A stretch of 64,000 bases of DNA. Source: RPQJ01 sp963754125. Its GTDB lineage: Bacteria > Pseudomonadota > Gammaproteobacteria > Steroidobacterales > Steroidobacteraceae. Shown here in pieces: positions 55,781 to 64,000 of this stretch. Every line of letters starts with the position of its first letter. Within the stretch, counting starts at the first letter, position 1. Under the pieces are notes generated by a model. The model was not told the DNA's origin. It worked only from the letters and a program-made list of their open reading frames with translations, and made no database searches. The position numbers and the translations under genes are program-made. The stretch spans positions 310,001 through 374,000 of the forward strand of contig CAVWEX010000002.1 in the NCBI GenBank assembly GCA_963754125.1, written 5' to 3'.

Positions 55781-57236
55781 ATGAACGAAAAGCTGATCTT
55801 CGAGCATTCCCGCGCGGGCCGCAGCGCCGCGGCGCAGTACCCGCTGGCGCCCGCCACGACGCGCGTCCCCGAGGCGCTGCGGCGCAACGCGCCGCCGCGG
55901 CTTCCCGAGGTCTCCGAGCTGCAGGCCGTGCGCCACTACACGCGGCTGTCGCGGCTCAACTTCTCCATCGACACGCACTTCTACCCGCTCGGGTCGTGCA
56001 CGATGAAATACAACCCGCGGGCCTGCAACCAGTACGCGATGCTGCCGCAGTTCCTCGGCCGCCACCCGCTCGCCCCCGAGTCCACCGGGCAGGGCGTGCT
56101 GCAGTGCCTGTACGAGCTGCAGGAGATGCTGAAGGCCGTCACCGGCATGCGCGGCGTGTCGCTCACGCCGATGGCGGGCGCGCAGGGCGAGTTCGCCGGC
56201 GTCGCGATGATCCGTGCCTACCACCGCGCGCGGAACGACCTCGCGCGCACCGAGATCATCGTTCCGGACGCGGCCCACGGCACGAACCCGGCCACGGCGA
56301 CGATGTGCGGCTGCACGGTCAGGGAAATCCCCTCGCTGCCGAGCGGCGACATCGACCTCGACGCGCTGCGTGCGGCGGTCGGCCCGCAGACGGCCGGGAT
56401 CATGCTCACCAACCCCTCGACGCTCGGCGTGTTCGAGCGGCGCATCGACGAGGTCGCCGGGATCGTGCACGAGGCGGGCGGGCTGCTCTACTACGACGGC
56501 GCCAACCTCAACGCGATCCTCGGCAAGGTGCGCCCGGGCGACATGGGCTTCGACGTCATCCACATGAACCTGCACAAGACCTTCTCGACGCCGCACGGCG
56601 GCGGCGGACCGGGCTCGGGCGCGGTCGGCGTCGGCGAGCGGCTGCTGCCGTTCCTGCCCGTGCCGCTCGTCGGGTTCGACGGGCAGCGCTACCGCTGGCT
56701 CGGCGAGAAGGACCTGCCGCAGACCATCGGCCGGCTCTCCGCGTTCATGGGCAACACCGGCGTGCTGCTGCGCGCCTACGTGTACATGCGCATGCTCGGC
56801 CGCGAGGGCATGCACCGCGTCTCCGAGTTCGCGACGCTGAACGCCAACTACCTGATGGTGCGCCTCGCCGAGGCGGGCTTCGAACTCGCCTATCCCGGCC
56901 GACGGGCAGGACACGAGTTCATCGTGACGCTGAAGCGCGAGGCGCGCGAGCACGGCACGACCGCGATGGACTTCGCCAAGCGCCTGCTCGACTTCGGTTT
57001 CCACGCGCCGACCACCTACTTCCCGCTGCTCGTTCCGGAGTGCCTGCTGATCGAGCCCACCGAAACCGAGTCGAAGGAAGAACTCGACGCCTTCGTCGAG
57101 GCGATGGTCGCCATCCGCGAGGAGGCGTTGTCCGATCCGGCGAAGCTCAAGGGCGCGCCCTACACGCTTGCCGCGCCGCCGACTCGACGACGTGCGCGCG
57201 GCGAAGCAGCTCGACATCGCCTGGAAGGCGGCCTGA
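55781..57236 (+). CDS. gcvPB: Glycine dehydrogenase (decarboxylating) subunit 2, C-terminal frameshift
   Basis: This PLP-bearing half of the P protein decarboxylates glycine. It has FYPLGSCTMKYNPR, TPMAGAQGEFAGV and AAHGTNPATA, and the PLP lysine lies in HMNLHKTFSTPHGGGG (Lys266). The frame runs on into the next gene as an apparent fusion. One extra base near 57170-57181 explains this: the corrected end reads RLDDVRAAKQLDIAWKAA and stops at 57236. The ATG at 55781 has GAGGA 7 bp upstream; an ATG at 55775 is too close to that site. Confidence 0.93.
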
Positions 57237-57601
57237 TGCGCGAGGGTCGCCGGCCGCAGGGGCTCACGCGCCTGCGGCTCGCGACGCTCAACTCGCTGCG
57301 CGGGCTGCGCCACTGCTATCGCAGCGAGGCGGCCTTCCGACAGGAGGTCTGGCTCGCCTTCGTGCTCGTGCCGGCCGGGCTCTGGCTCGGCGAGAGCGGT
57401 GCGGAGCGCGCCCTGCTCGTGGGCGCGATGCTCGTCGTGTTGATCGTCGAATTGCTCAATACCGGCATCGAGGTGGTGGTGGACCGGATCAGTACCGAAC
57501 ACAACCACCTGTCGGGGTTCGCCAAGGACCTCGGCTCGACCGCCGTGTTCTTCTCGCTCCTGCTGCTCGGCGTCACCTGGACGCTCGTGCTGCTGGCCTG
57601 A
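57236..57601 (+). CDS. dgkA: Diacylglycerol kinase DgkA
   Basis: DgkA phosphorylates diacylglycerol in the inner membrane. The 121-residue protein has the N-terminal LNSLRGLRHCYRSEAAFRQE and the catalytic/membrane block VELLNTGIEVVVDRIS. DLGSTAVFFSLLLLGV follows; three membrane helices are evident. Its ATG overlaps the corrected gcvPB stop (TGATG). It is therefore a separate gene, not a domain of GcvP. Confidence 0.93.
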   Translation: MREGRRPQGLTRLRLATLNSLRGLRHCYRSEAAFRQEVWLAFVLVPAGLWLGESGAERALLVGAMLVVLIVELLNTGIEVVVDRISTEHNHLSGFAKDLGSTAVFFSLLLLGVTWTLVLLA

Positions 57602-57640
57602 GTTCCCGCCACCCGCCCGCCCTACGCCAACGGTCTCCTC

Positions 57641-58573
57641 ATGACAGCGCTCATCTGCGGCTCGATCGCCTTCGACACGGTCATGGTTTTTCGGGGGCGC
57701 TTCCGCGACCACATCCTGCCCGACCGCATCCACCTGCTGAACGTGTCGTTCCTGGTGCCGAGCCTGCGGCGCAACTACGGCGGCTGCGCCGGCAACATCG
57801 CCTACAACCTCGCGCTGCTCGGCGGCCGGGGCCTGCCGATGGCCACGGTCGGGCACGATTTTTCGCCCTACGGCGAGTGGCTGCGCGAGCGCTCGGTGGA
57901 TCTCGCCCACGTGCGCGAGGTCGAGGGCGAGTTCACCGCCCAGGCCTTCATCACGACCGACCTCGACGACAACCAGATCACCGCCTTCCACCCGGGGGCC
58001 ATGAGCCACGCGCACCTGAACCGGGTCCCGCAGGATTCAGGAGTCACGCTCGGCGTCGTGGCGCCCGACGGTCGCGACGGCATGCTGCAGCACGCCGCGC
58101 AGTTCGCGGCGGCGGGCATCCCGACGCTGTTCGATCCGGGCCAGGGGCTGCCGATGTTCGACGGGCCGGAGCTGCTCGAGTTCGTGGCGAAGGCCACGTG
58201 GATCGCGGTGAACGACTACGAGGCGCAGCTGCTCGCGGAGCGCACCGGGCTGACGCTCGGCGAGCTGGCCGGGCGCGTGCGTGCGCTCGTCGTCACGCGC
58301 GGCGCCGATGGCAGCGTCATCCACGCCGACGGTCGCGAGATCGTGATTCCGCCCGCGCGGCCCGATGCCGTCGTGGACCCGACGGGCTGTGGCGACGCCT
58401 ACCGGGCCGGCCTCATCTTCGGCCTGCAGCAGGGCCTCGACTGGGAGACGACCGGCCGCGTCGCCTCGCTGATGGGGTCGATCAAGATCGCCCACGCCGG
58501 CACCCAGCACCACTGCTTCACCCGCGACGAATTCGACGACCGCTTCCACGCGGCGTTCGGCCGGCGGCTGTGA
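57641..58573 (+). CDS. PfkB family carbohydrate/adenosine kinase
   Basis: This 310-residue ribokinase-fold protein has MTALICGSIAFDTVM at the start, YGGCAGNIAYNLALLGG as the first PfkB signature and VDPTGCGDAYRAG as the ATP/anion-hole signature with the catalytic Asp. It resembles bacterial adenosine kinase-like members; the substrate is not certain. Its stop overlaps the ATG of the protease gene (TGATG). Confidence 0.9.
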   Translation: MTALICGSIAFDTVMVFRGRFRDHILPDRIHLLNVSFLVPSLRRNYGGCAGNIAYNLALLGGRGLPMATVGHDFSPYGEWLRERSVDLAHVREVEGEFTAQAFITTDLDDNQITAFHPGAMSHAHLNRVPQDSGVTLGVVAPDGRDGMLQHAAQFAAAGIPTLFDPGQGLPMFDGPELLEFVAKATWIAVNDYEAQLLAERTGLTLGELAGRVRALVVTRGADGSVIHADGREIVIPPARPDAVVDPTGCGDAYRAGLIFGLQQGLDWETTGRVASLMGSIKIAHAGTQHHCFTRDEFDDRFHAAFGRRL

Positions 58574-61377
58574 TGCGCCGCGCCGTGACGCTGCTCTGGG
58601 CGCCGCTCGCCCTGGTCGCCGGGCTGCTGCCGCTGGCCGGGCACGCCGACACCGCGGCCTGGGAACAGACGCTGTCGCGCGTCGCACCGTCGGTGGTGAC
58701 GATCGAGGTGGACCAGGCGCGGGCCTTCGACACCGAGTGGAACCAGTCGAGCCAGGCCACCGGTTTCGTAGTGGACGCCGAGCGTGGCCTGATCCTAACC
58801 AACCGCCACGTGGTCACGCCGGGACCGGTCGTGGCGACGGCGATCTTCCAGAACCGCGAGGAGGTCGAGCTGCGGGCCGTGTACCGCGACCCGGTGCACG
58901 ACTTCGGCTTCTACCGCTACGACCCGGCGAAGCTGCGCTACGTGCAGCCGCTGGCGCTGCCGCTCTACCCGCAGGGTGCGCGCGTGGGCACGGAGGTGCG
59001 CGTCCTCGGCAACGACGCCGGCGAGCAGCTGTCCATCCTGGCGGGCACCCTGGCGCGCCTCGACCGGGCGACGCCGGAGTACGGCGTCGGCAAGTACAAC
59101 GACTTCAACACGTTCTACCTGCAGGCGGCCTCGGGCACTTCCGGTGGCTCGTCGGGTTCGCCGGTGATCGACATCGAGGGACGCGTCGTGGCGCTCAACG
59201 CCGGCGGCAGCACGGGCGCGGCCTCGAGCTTCTACCTGCCGCTCGCCCGGGTGAAGCGCGCGCTGGAGCTGATCCGCGCCGGCCAGCCGGTGACCCGCGG
59301 CACACTGCAGGTGGTGTTCGCCTACACGCCCTACGACGAGCTCGAGCGGCTCGGCCTGCGAGCGGAAACGCAGGCCGAGGCGCGACGCGCGGCCACGCAG
59401 CTCACCGGCATGCTGGTGGTCCAGGACGTGCAGCCGGGCTCGCCCACCGAGGGCGCGCTGCAGCCGGGCGACATCCTGGTGCGCGCCAACGGCCGCCTCG
59501 TCACGACCTTCGACCCGCTCGCCGAGCTGCTCGACGACTCCGTGGGCCGCACGATCGAGGTCGAGGTCGAGCGCGGCGGGGAACGCATCGTGCGGTCGCT
59601 CGAGGTGCAGGATCTCCACGCCATCACGCCCGCGGAGTACCTCGAGTTCGGCGATGTCGTGGTGCACGCGCTGTCCTACCAGATGGCCCGGCACCTCAAC
59701 ATGCCGGTGCGCGGGGTGTACGTCGCCAATCCGGGCTACACGCTCGGGGCGGCGGGCGTGCCGCGCGGCGCGGTCATCGAGGCGGTCGACGGCCAGCCGG
59801 TCGCCACACTCGCGGAGTTCGAAGCCGCCATCGCCGCGCTGCCGGACGGCGGCCGCGCCACGCTGCGCTACAAGACGCTCGACGACCCGCGCGGCACGCA
59901 GACCAGCGTGATGCGCGTGGACCGGCGCTGGTTCCCGGCGCAGCACTGCCGCCGTGACGATGCGACCGGCTACTGGTCCTGCCGACCGCTCGGGCCGGCG
60001 CCGGCGGCGCAGGCCGAGCCGCCGGCGCGGACCACGTTCGTCACCACGGGCGACGCGGTCGCGGACCGGCTCGCCCCGTCGCTGGTCCTCGTCAACTTCG
60101 ACATGCCGTTCTCGGTCGCCGGCGTCACCGAGCGCAACTACCACGGCACCGGCGTGATCGTGGACGCGGCACGCGGCCTCGTGGCCGTGGACCGCAACAC
60201 CGTCCCGGTCGCGGTGGGCGACGTGCGCATCACCGTGGCGGGCTCGGTCGAGGTGCCGGGCCGCGTGGAATACGTGCACCCGCTGCACAACCTCGCGCTC
60301 GTGTCCTTCGACCCAGCCCTGCTCGACGGCACGCCGATCCGGGCCGCGAAGCTCGATCCGCGCGAACTCGTGCCGGGCGAGTCCGTGACCGTGGTCGGGC
60401 TCAGCGGCGATTCCCGTGTCCGGGCGCTCGCGACCACGGTGTCGTCGGTCGAGGGCGTGAGCTTCCCGCTGTCGCGCACGCTGCGGTTCCGGGAATCGAA
60501 CCTCGAGGTGGCGAGCCTCGTGAACGCCCCGACCGACTTCGACGGCGTGATCGCCGGTCGCGACGGCCGCGTGCGTGCACTGTGGTCGAGCTTCGCGACG
60601 GAGTCCGGCCGCGACTTCGTGCAGATCAACCGCGCCATCGGCGCGGAACTCGTGGTCGAGATGGTGGAGGCGTTGCGCTCGGGCGCGCCGCTCTACTCGC
60701 TCGAGGCGGAGTTCGAGTCCGTGCCGATCTCGGCGGCGCGCAAGCTCGGGCTCGACGACGCCTGGGTCGCCCGGCTCGAGTCGCTGAACGGGACGCAGCG
60801 CCAGGCGCTGCGCGTCACCCGCGTCACCGCGGGATCGCCCGCCGCGGACGTGCTGCGCGAGGGCGACCTGCTGCTCGCGGTGGACGGCCAGCCCGTGAAC
60901 CGGCCGCGCGCGGTGGAGCGCATGACGCGCGCACCGCAGGTATCGGTGACCGTGCTGCGCGACGGCCGCGAGGCGACGCTCGAGGTGGCCACCGCGCCGC
61001 TCGACGGCGGCGACATCGACCGGCTGCTGCTGTGGGCCGGAGCGGTGCTGCACGCGCCGCACCGGGCGATGTCCTCCCAGCGCGGCATCCCGCCGGAGGG
61101 TGTGTTCGTCGCCTTCTTCTCGTACGGATCGCCCGCGACCCGTCACCGGCTGTTCGCCGGCCGGCGCATCGTCGAGGTGGACGGCCTGCCGGTGCCGGAC
61201 CTCGATGCGTTCATCGCCACCGTGCGCGGTCGCCCCGACCGATCCTCGCTGCGCCTGAAGACGATTACCTGGAACGGCTCGACCGAGGTGATCACGCTCA
61301 AGCTCGATCGCCACTACTGGCCCACGTACGAACTCATCCGGACCGCAGACGGATGGCAGCGACGGGCGGTGGACTGA
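58573..61377 (+). CDS. Double HtrA-like serine protease with PDZ domains (Nma111-like)
   Basis: This 934-residue periplasmic protein has a signal peptide of ~25 residues. A first trypsin-like domain carries a complete triad: His79 in LTNRHVV, Asp110 in HDFGFY, Ser194 in SGGSSGSPV. PDZ domains follow (for example VQPGSPTEGALQPGDILV). A second protease-like domain near 495-700 starts GTGVIVDAARGLVAVDRN. It has Asn at the His and Asp positions and no Ser motif, so it is inactive. More PDZ-like segments follow (AGSPAADVLREGDLLL). The layout matches eukaryotic Nma111/Ynm3. It probably acts in envelope protein quality control. Confidence 0.88.
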   Translation: MRRAVTLLWAPLALVAGLLPLAGHADTAAWEQTLSRVAPSVVTIEVDQARAFDTEWNQSSQATGFVVDAERGLILTNRHVVTPGPVVATAIFQNREEVELRAVYRDPVHDFGFYRYDPAKLRYVQPLALPLYPQGARVGTEVRVLGNDAGEQLSILAGTLARLDRATPEYGVGKYNDFNTFYLQAASGTSGGSSGSPVIDIEGRVVALNAGGSTGAASSFYLPLARVKRALELIRAGQPVTRGTLQVVFAYTPYDELERLGLRAETQAEARRAATQLTGMLVVQDVQPGSPTEGALQPGDILVRANGRLVTTFDPLAELLDDSVGRTIEVEVERGGERIVRSLEVQDLHAITPAEYLEFGDVVVHALSYQMARHLNMPVRGVYVANPGYTLGAAGVPRGAVIEAVDGQPVATLAEFEAAIAALPDGGRATLRYKTLDDPRGTQTSVMRVDRRWFPAQHCRRDDATGYWSCRPLGPAPAAQAEPPARTTFVTTGDAVADRLAPSLVLVNFDMPFSVAGVTERNYHGTGVIVDAARGLVAVDRNTVPVAVGDVRITVAGSVEVPGRVEYVHPLHNLALVSFDPALLDGTPIRAAKLDPRELVPGESVTVVGLSGDSRVRALATTVSSVEGVSFPLSRTLRFRESNLEVASLVNAPTDFDGVIAGRDGRVRALWSSFATESGRDFVQINRAIGAELVVEMVEALRSGAPLYSLEAEFESVPISAARKLGLDDAWVARLESLNGTQRQALRVTRVTAGSPAADVLREGDLLLAVDGQPVNRPRAVERMTRAPQVSVTVLRDGREATLEVATAPLDGGDIDRLLLWAGAVLHAPHRAMSSQRGIPPEGVFVAFFSYGSPATRHRLFAGRRIVEVDGLPVPDLDAFIATVRGRPDRSSLRLKTITWNGSTEVITLKLDRHYWPTYELIRTADGWQRRAVD

Positions 61378-61421
61378 CTCGCCACGACGCCAGGCTGTAA
61401 CCGGAACCTGTTCGCAACCCG

Positions 61422-61450
61422 CGGGGCCACGCGAGCGGCCCCGTTTCTTT
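61422..61450 (+). terminator. Intrinsic terminator after the double HtrA-like gene
   Basis: CGGGGCC (61422-61428) and GGCCCCG (61437-61443) form a 7-bp stem with an 8-base loop, followed directly by TTTCTTT. It separates the gcv-to-protease run from the Sua5-type gene. Confidence 0.75.
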
Positions 61451-61467
61451 GCAGCTATCATCGCGCG

Positions 61468-62511
61468 ATGATCATGGCCCGCCTTCCTCAGGACGAGATC
61501 GACCGCGCCGTCGAGGCGCTGCGCGACGGCGAGGTCGTGGCATTCCCGACCGAAACGGTCTACGGGCTCGGTGCCGATGCGCAGAATCCCGAGGCCGTTC
61601 GCAAGGTCTTCGATCTCAAGGGTCGACCGGCGACCCATCCGCTGATCGTGCACATCGACCACCCGCGGCTGATCGAGCGCTGGGCGCTCGAGGTGCCGCC
61701 CGCTGCACAGGCGCTCGCCGAGCGCTTCTGGCCCGGCCCGCTGACGCTGGTGCTGCGCCGGGCGCCGGCAGTGGACCTCGCCATCACCGGCGGGCAGGAG
61801 ACCGTGGCCGTGCGCGTGCCGGGGCATCCGGTTGCGCAGCAGCTGCTGCGCGCCTTCGGCAGCGGTATCGCCGCGCCCTCCGCCAACCGCTACGGCCGGG
61901 TGAGCCCGACGCGCGCCGAGCACGTGCGCGAGGAGTTCGGCGACGCATTGAAGGTGATCCTCGACGGTGGCGACTGCAAGATCGGCGTCGAGTCGACGAT
62001 CGTCTCCTGCGTCGATGCGGTGCCGCGGGTGCTGCGGCCAGGCTCCATTACGCTCAGCCAGCTGCGCGCGGTCGTGCCCGGAATCACCGAGGGCCCGGCG
62101 GCGGTCGTGCCACGCGTACCCGGGTCCGACGCCAAGCACTACGCCCCGGCGACCCCGCTCAGCCTCGTCAACAGCGGAGCACTCGAGGAAGTGGTGGCCC
62201 AGCTCACGTCCGAACACGAAAAGGTCGCCGTGCTCGCGATGCGTCCGCCGCGGGTCGCGAACAAGTTCATGACCTGGATCAACGCCGGGCGGCGGGCCGA
62301 CATCTATGCCCGCGAGCTGTACGTCAACCTGCGCACGCTCGACAAGTCCGGCGCTCGGGAGATCCTCGTGGAGGAGGTGCCCGCGGGCGAGGCCTGGGAG
62401 GCGGCGCGCGACCGCCTGCGGCGTGCCGCGTCGGCCGAGAACGTGGTGACCGTGGACCCGGACATCGCCGCGCTGCGCGCGGACTTCGGCGAGGACATGG
62501 GCGCCCCATGA
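61468..62511 (+). CDS. L-threonylcarbamoyladenylate synthase, Sua5-type
   Basis: The enzyme makes threonylcarbamoyl-AMP for the t6A modification of ANN-decoding tRNAs. The 347-residue protein has the YrdC domain with FPTETVYGLGADA, KGRPATHPLIVH, AAPSANRYGRVSPT and VESTIVSC. The conserved linker SDAKHYAPATPL leads into a C-terminal Sua5 domain, so it is the long Sua5 type rather than the short TsaC type. Its stop overlaps the next start by four bases (ATGA). Confidence 0.94.
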   Translation: MIMARLPQDEIDRAVEALRDGEVVAFPTETVYGLGADAQNPEAVRKVFDLKGRPATHPLIVHIDHPRLIERWALEVPPAAQALAERFWPGPLTLVLRRAPAVDLAITGGQETVAVRVPGHPVAQQLLRAFGSGIAAPSANRYGRVSPTRAEHVREEFGDALKVILDGGDCKIGVESTIVSCVDAVPRVLRPGSITLSQLRAVVPGITEGPAAVVPRVPGSDAKHYAPATPLSLVNSGALEEVVAQLTSEHEKVAVLAMRPPRVANKFMTWINAGRRADIYARELYVNLRTLDKSGAREILVEEVPAGEAWEAARDRLRRAASAENVVTVDPDIAALRADFGEDMGAP

Positions 62512-63684
62512 GCGCTGCGGCGCGCCGTCGGCAGGTCGCCGGCCGGCGGCCGGGCGCGCGGCAGCTCGCCGCGCTCGCCGCCGAACACGGCACCCCGCTG
62601 CTGGTCGTGGACTGCGACGCGGTCCGCCGCCAGTACCGCGAGCTCGCGGCGGCGCTGCCCGGGGTCGGGTTCTTCTATGCGCTGAAGCCGCTGCCGCACG
62701 CGGCGGTCGTCGCGACGCTGCGCGACCTCGGCGCCGGGTTCGACGTCGCCACGGCCGGTGAGATTGCGCTGGTGCGCTCGCAGGGCGTGGCCGCCGGGCG
62801 CTGCATCCACACGCACCCGATCAAGCGCGATTCGGAAATCCGCGCCGCATTGCGCTTCGGCATCCGCCGGTTCGTCGCCGACAACCCCGACGAGATCCGC
62901 AAGTTCGTCCCGTACCGGCGCCGCGCGGAGTTGCTGCTGCGGGTGTCGTTCCGCAGCCCGTCCGCGGTCGTGGACCTTTCGCGCAAGTTCGGCTGCGAAC
63001 CCGGGGCCGTGGCGCCGCTCGTCGAGCTGGCGAGCAGCCTCGGCGTACGCGTGCGGGGCTTGAGCTTCCACGTGGGCTCGCAGGTCGCCGACTCATCGAA
63101 GTACGTCGAGGCGATCGACGCCTGCCGGGAAGTCATGCAGCAGCTCGCCGCGCGCGGGCTCGCCCGCCTCGACGTGCTCGACATCGGTGGCGGCTTCCCC
63201 ATCCCCTACGGCAGCCCCACCGAGCCCATCGGCCGCTTCTGCCGGCCGATCCGCCGCGAGCTCGCCACGCTGCCGCCCGGGGTCGAGGTCATCGCGGAGC
63301 CCGGGCGCTTCATCGTCGGGGCCGGCCGGCACCTGCGTCGCGGCCGTCGTGGGCCGCGCGCAGCGCGAGGGCCGCTGGTGGTACTACCTGGACGACGGGC
63401 TGTACGGCTCCTTCAGCGGACAGCTCTACGACCACGCGCTCTATCCGGTCGACAGCCTGCGCTCGCGCGGTCCGCGGCACCCCTGCGTGCTGGCGGGCCC
63501 GACCTGCGACAGCATCGACGTCGTCCGCGAGGACATCCCGCTGCCGGAATTGCGGATCGGCGACCTGATCGTCGGCCGCATGATGGGCGCCTACACCGTG
63601 GCCTCGGCCACCGACTTCAATTTCATCCCTCGGGCGAGGATCGTCGCCGTGAACGAGGGCAGGGGAGCCCGCGATGCGCGTTGA
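62508..63684 (+). CDS. Type III PLP-dependent decarboxylase (ornithine decarboxylase-like), frameshifted
   Basis: This alanine-racemase-fold decarboxylase resembles eukaryote-type ornithine decarboxylase. It has FFYALKPLPHAAVV (PLP Lys), FDVATAGEI, LSFHVGSQ, DIGGGFPIPYG and EPGRFIVG. After removal of one G at 63318-63321 it continues PAGTCVAAVVGRAQREG, DGLYGSFSG and GPTCDSIDVV with the catalytic Cys. Reconstructed length is ~391 residues. Ornithine or a related diamine precursor is the likely substrate. It overlaps the Sua5-type gene (ATGA) and the ComB-like gene. Confidence 0.85.
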
Positions 63685-64000
63685 GATCCTCGATCACGTG
63701 GCCGGTGCGCGCGAGGCGCGCGGCATCGCCGTCGTCGTGGACGTGTTCCGGGCCTTCTCGGTCGCGCCCTACGCCTTCGACGCCGGTGCCGCCCGCGTGC
63801 TGCCCGCCGGGGAGATCGACGAGGCGCTCGAACTCGGCCGCCGCTTCCCCGGCGCGCTGCTCGCCGGCGAGCGCCACGCGCGCCGGCTGCCCGGCTTCGA
63901 CGCGGGCAATTCGCCCACCGAGATCCGTGCGCTCGACCTGCGCGGCAAGGTGCTGGTGCACACGACCCACGCCGGCACGCAGGGGCTCCTGAACGCGACC
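63674..64000 (+). CDS. 2-phosphosulfolactate phosphatase (ComB) family protein, partial
   Basis: The first 109 residues are visible; the gene runs past the window end. It shows VVVDVFRAFSVAPYAFDAGA, LAGERHARRLPGFDAGNSPTE-type sequence and VLVHTTHAGTQGL, the pattern of the ComB family. ComB acts in coenzyme M synthesis in archaea; bacterial members have uncertain roles. The usual TTNGT-like motif is TTHAGT here. It overlaps the upstream decarboxylase gene by 11 bp, suggesting a shared operon. Confidence 0.82.
   Translation, partial: MRVEILDHVAGAREARGIAVVVDVFRAFSVAPYAFDAGAARVLPAGEIDEALELGRRFPGALLAGERHARRLPGFDAGNSPTEIRALDLRGKVLVHTTHAGTQGLLNAT

Noticed and set aside
54626..57601. Apparent GcvPB-DgkA fusion protein
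   Set aside because: The alternative frame restores the conserved GcvPB C-terminus and a stop overlapping the dgkA ATG, so the fusion comes from one extra base.
55741..61377. Single 1,878-codon open frame spanning gcvPB to the protease
   Set aside because: Only the part from 58573 is real in this frame; the rest is a GC-rich shadow of gcvPB, dgkA and the kinase genes.

Overview
The window looks like chromosomal DNA from a high-GC gammaproteobacterium. Three things support this: 6S RNA lies between zapA and fau, the order ygfB-pepP-ubiH-ubiI is kept, and two-subunit glycine decarboxylase, Crp/Vfr-like, DarP and Coq7 genes are present. The genus cannot be fixed from the sequence alone. I see no prophage, insertion sequence, CRISPR array, plasmid origin or recognisable defence system.

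Region 1 (1-13.6 kb) is an accessory catabolic cluster. It holds two sulfatases (the first cut by the window edge), a secreted DUF3604 protein, an FMN-dependent 2-hydroxyacid dehydrogenase, a GMC oxidoreductase, an HpcH/HpaI aldolase, a coniferyl-type aldehyde dehydrogenase, an SDR and a fumarylacetoacetase-like hydrolase. An AraC-type and a LysR-type regulator are transcribed divergently from their neighbours. Region 2 (13.8-28.7 kb) is mostly core: a CpxAR-like two-component pair, an ExeA-like ATPase with an FHA domain, purEK, darP/pmbA, yihY, a cobalamin-binding protein, purC, djlA, rpe, a Crp-like regulator, coq7, rplM-rpsI and tRNA-Gln. An intergenic gap at 23.3-23.6 kb carries two related REP-like repeats.

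Region 3 (28.8-40.9 kb) holds two GNAT genes, glcD-glcE-glcF, rpiA, a tiny Lys/Ala-rich protein, an EVE protein, fau, 6S RNA, zapA, a ZapB-like gene, and ygfB-pepP-ubiH-ubiI. Region 4 (40.9-49.1 kb) is a variable block: an AidB-like acyl-CoA dehydrogenase, a TPR signalling protein, a small zincin, a duplicated fragment of the dehydrogenase, a secreted toroid/TSP3/dockerin-like protein and a DUF2189 membrane protein. Region 5 (49.1-64 kb) holds phhB, ispG, a DUF885 protein, a tandem glycine riboswitch driving gcvT-gcvH-gcvPA-gcvPB-dgkA, a PfkB kinase, a double HtrA-like protease, a Sua5-type tRNA modification enzyme, a type III PLP decarboxylase and the start of a ComB-like gene.

A striking property of the sequence is about 15 single-base indels breaking or distorting 11 genes. 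About 13 of them read as an extra base. This looks more like sequencing or consensus error than genuine decay, so the affected genes are annotated over their full reconstructed span.
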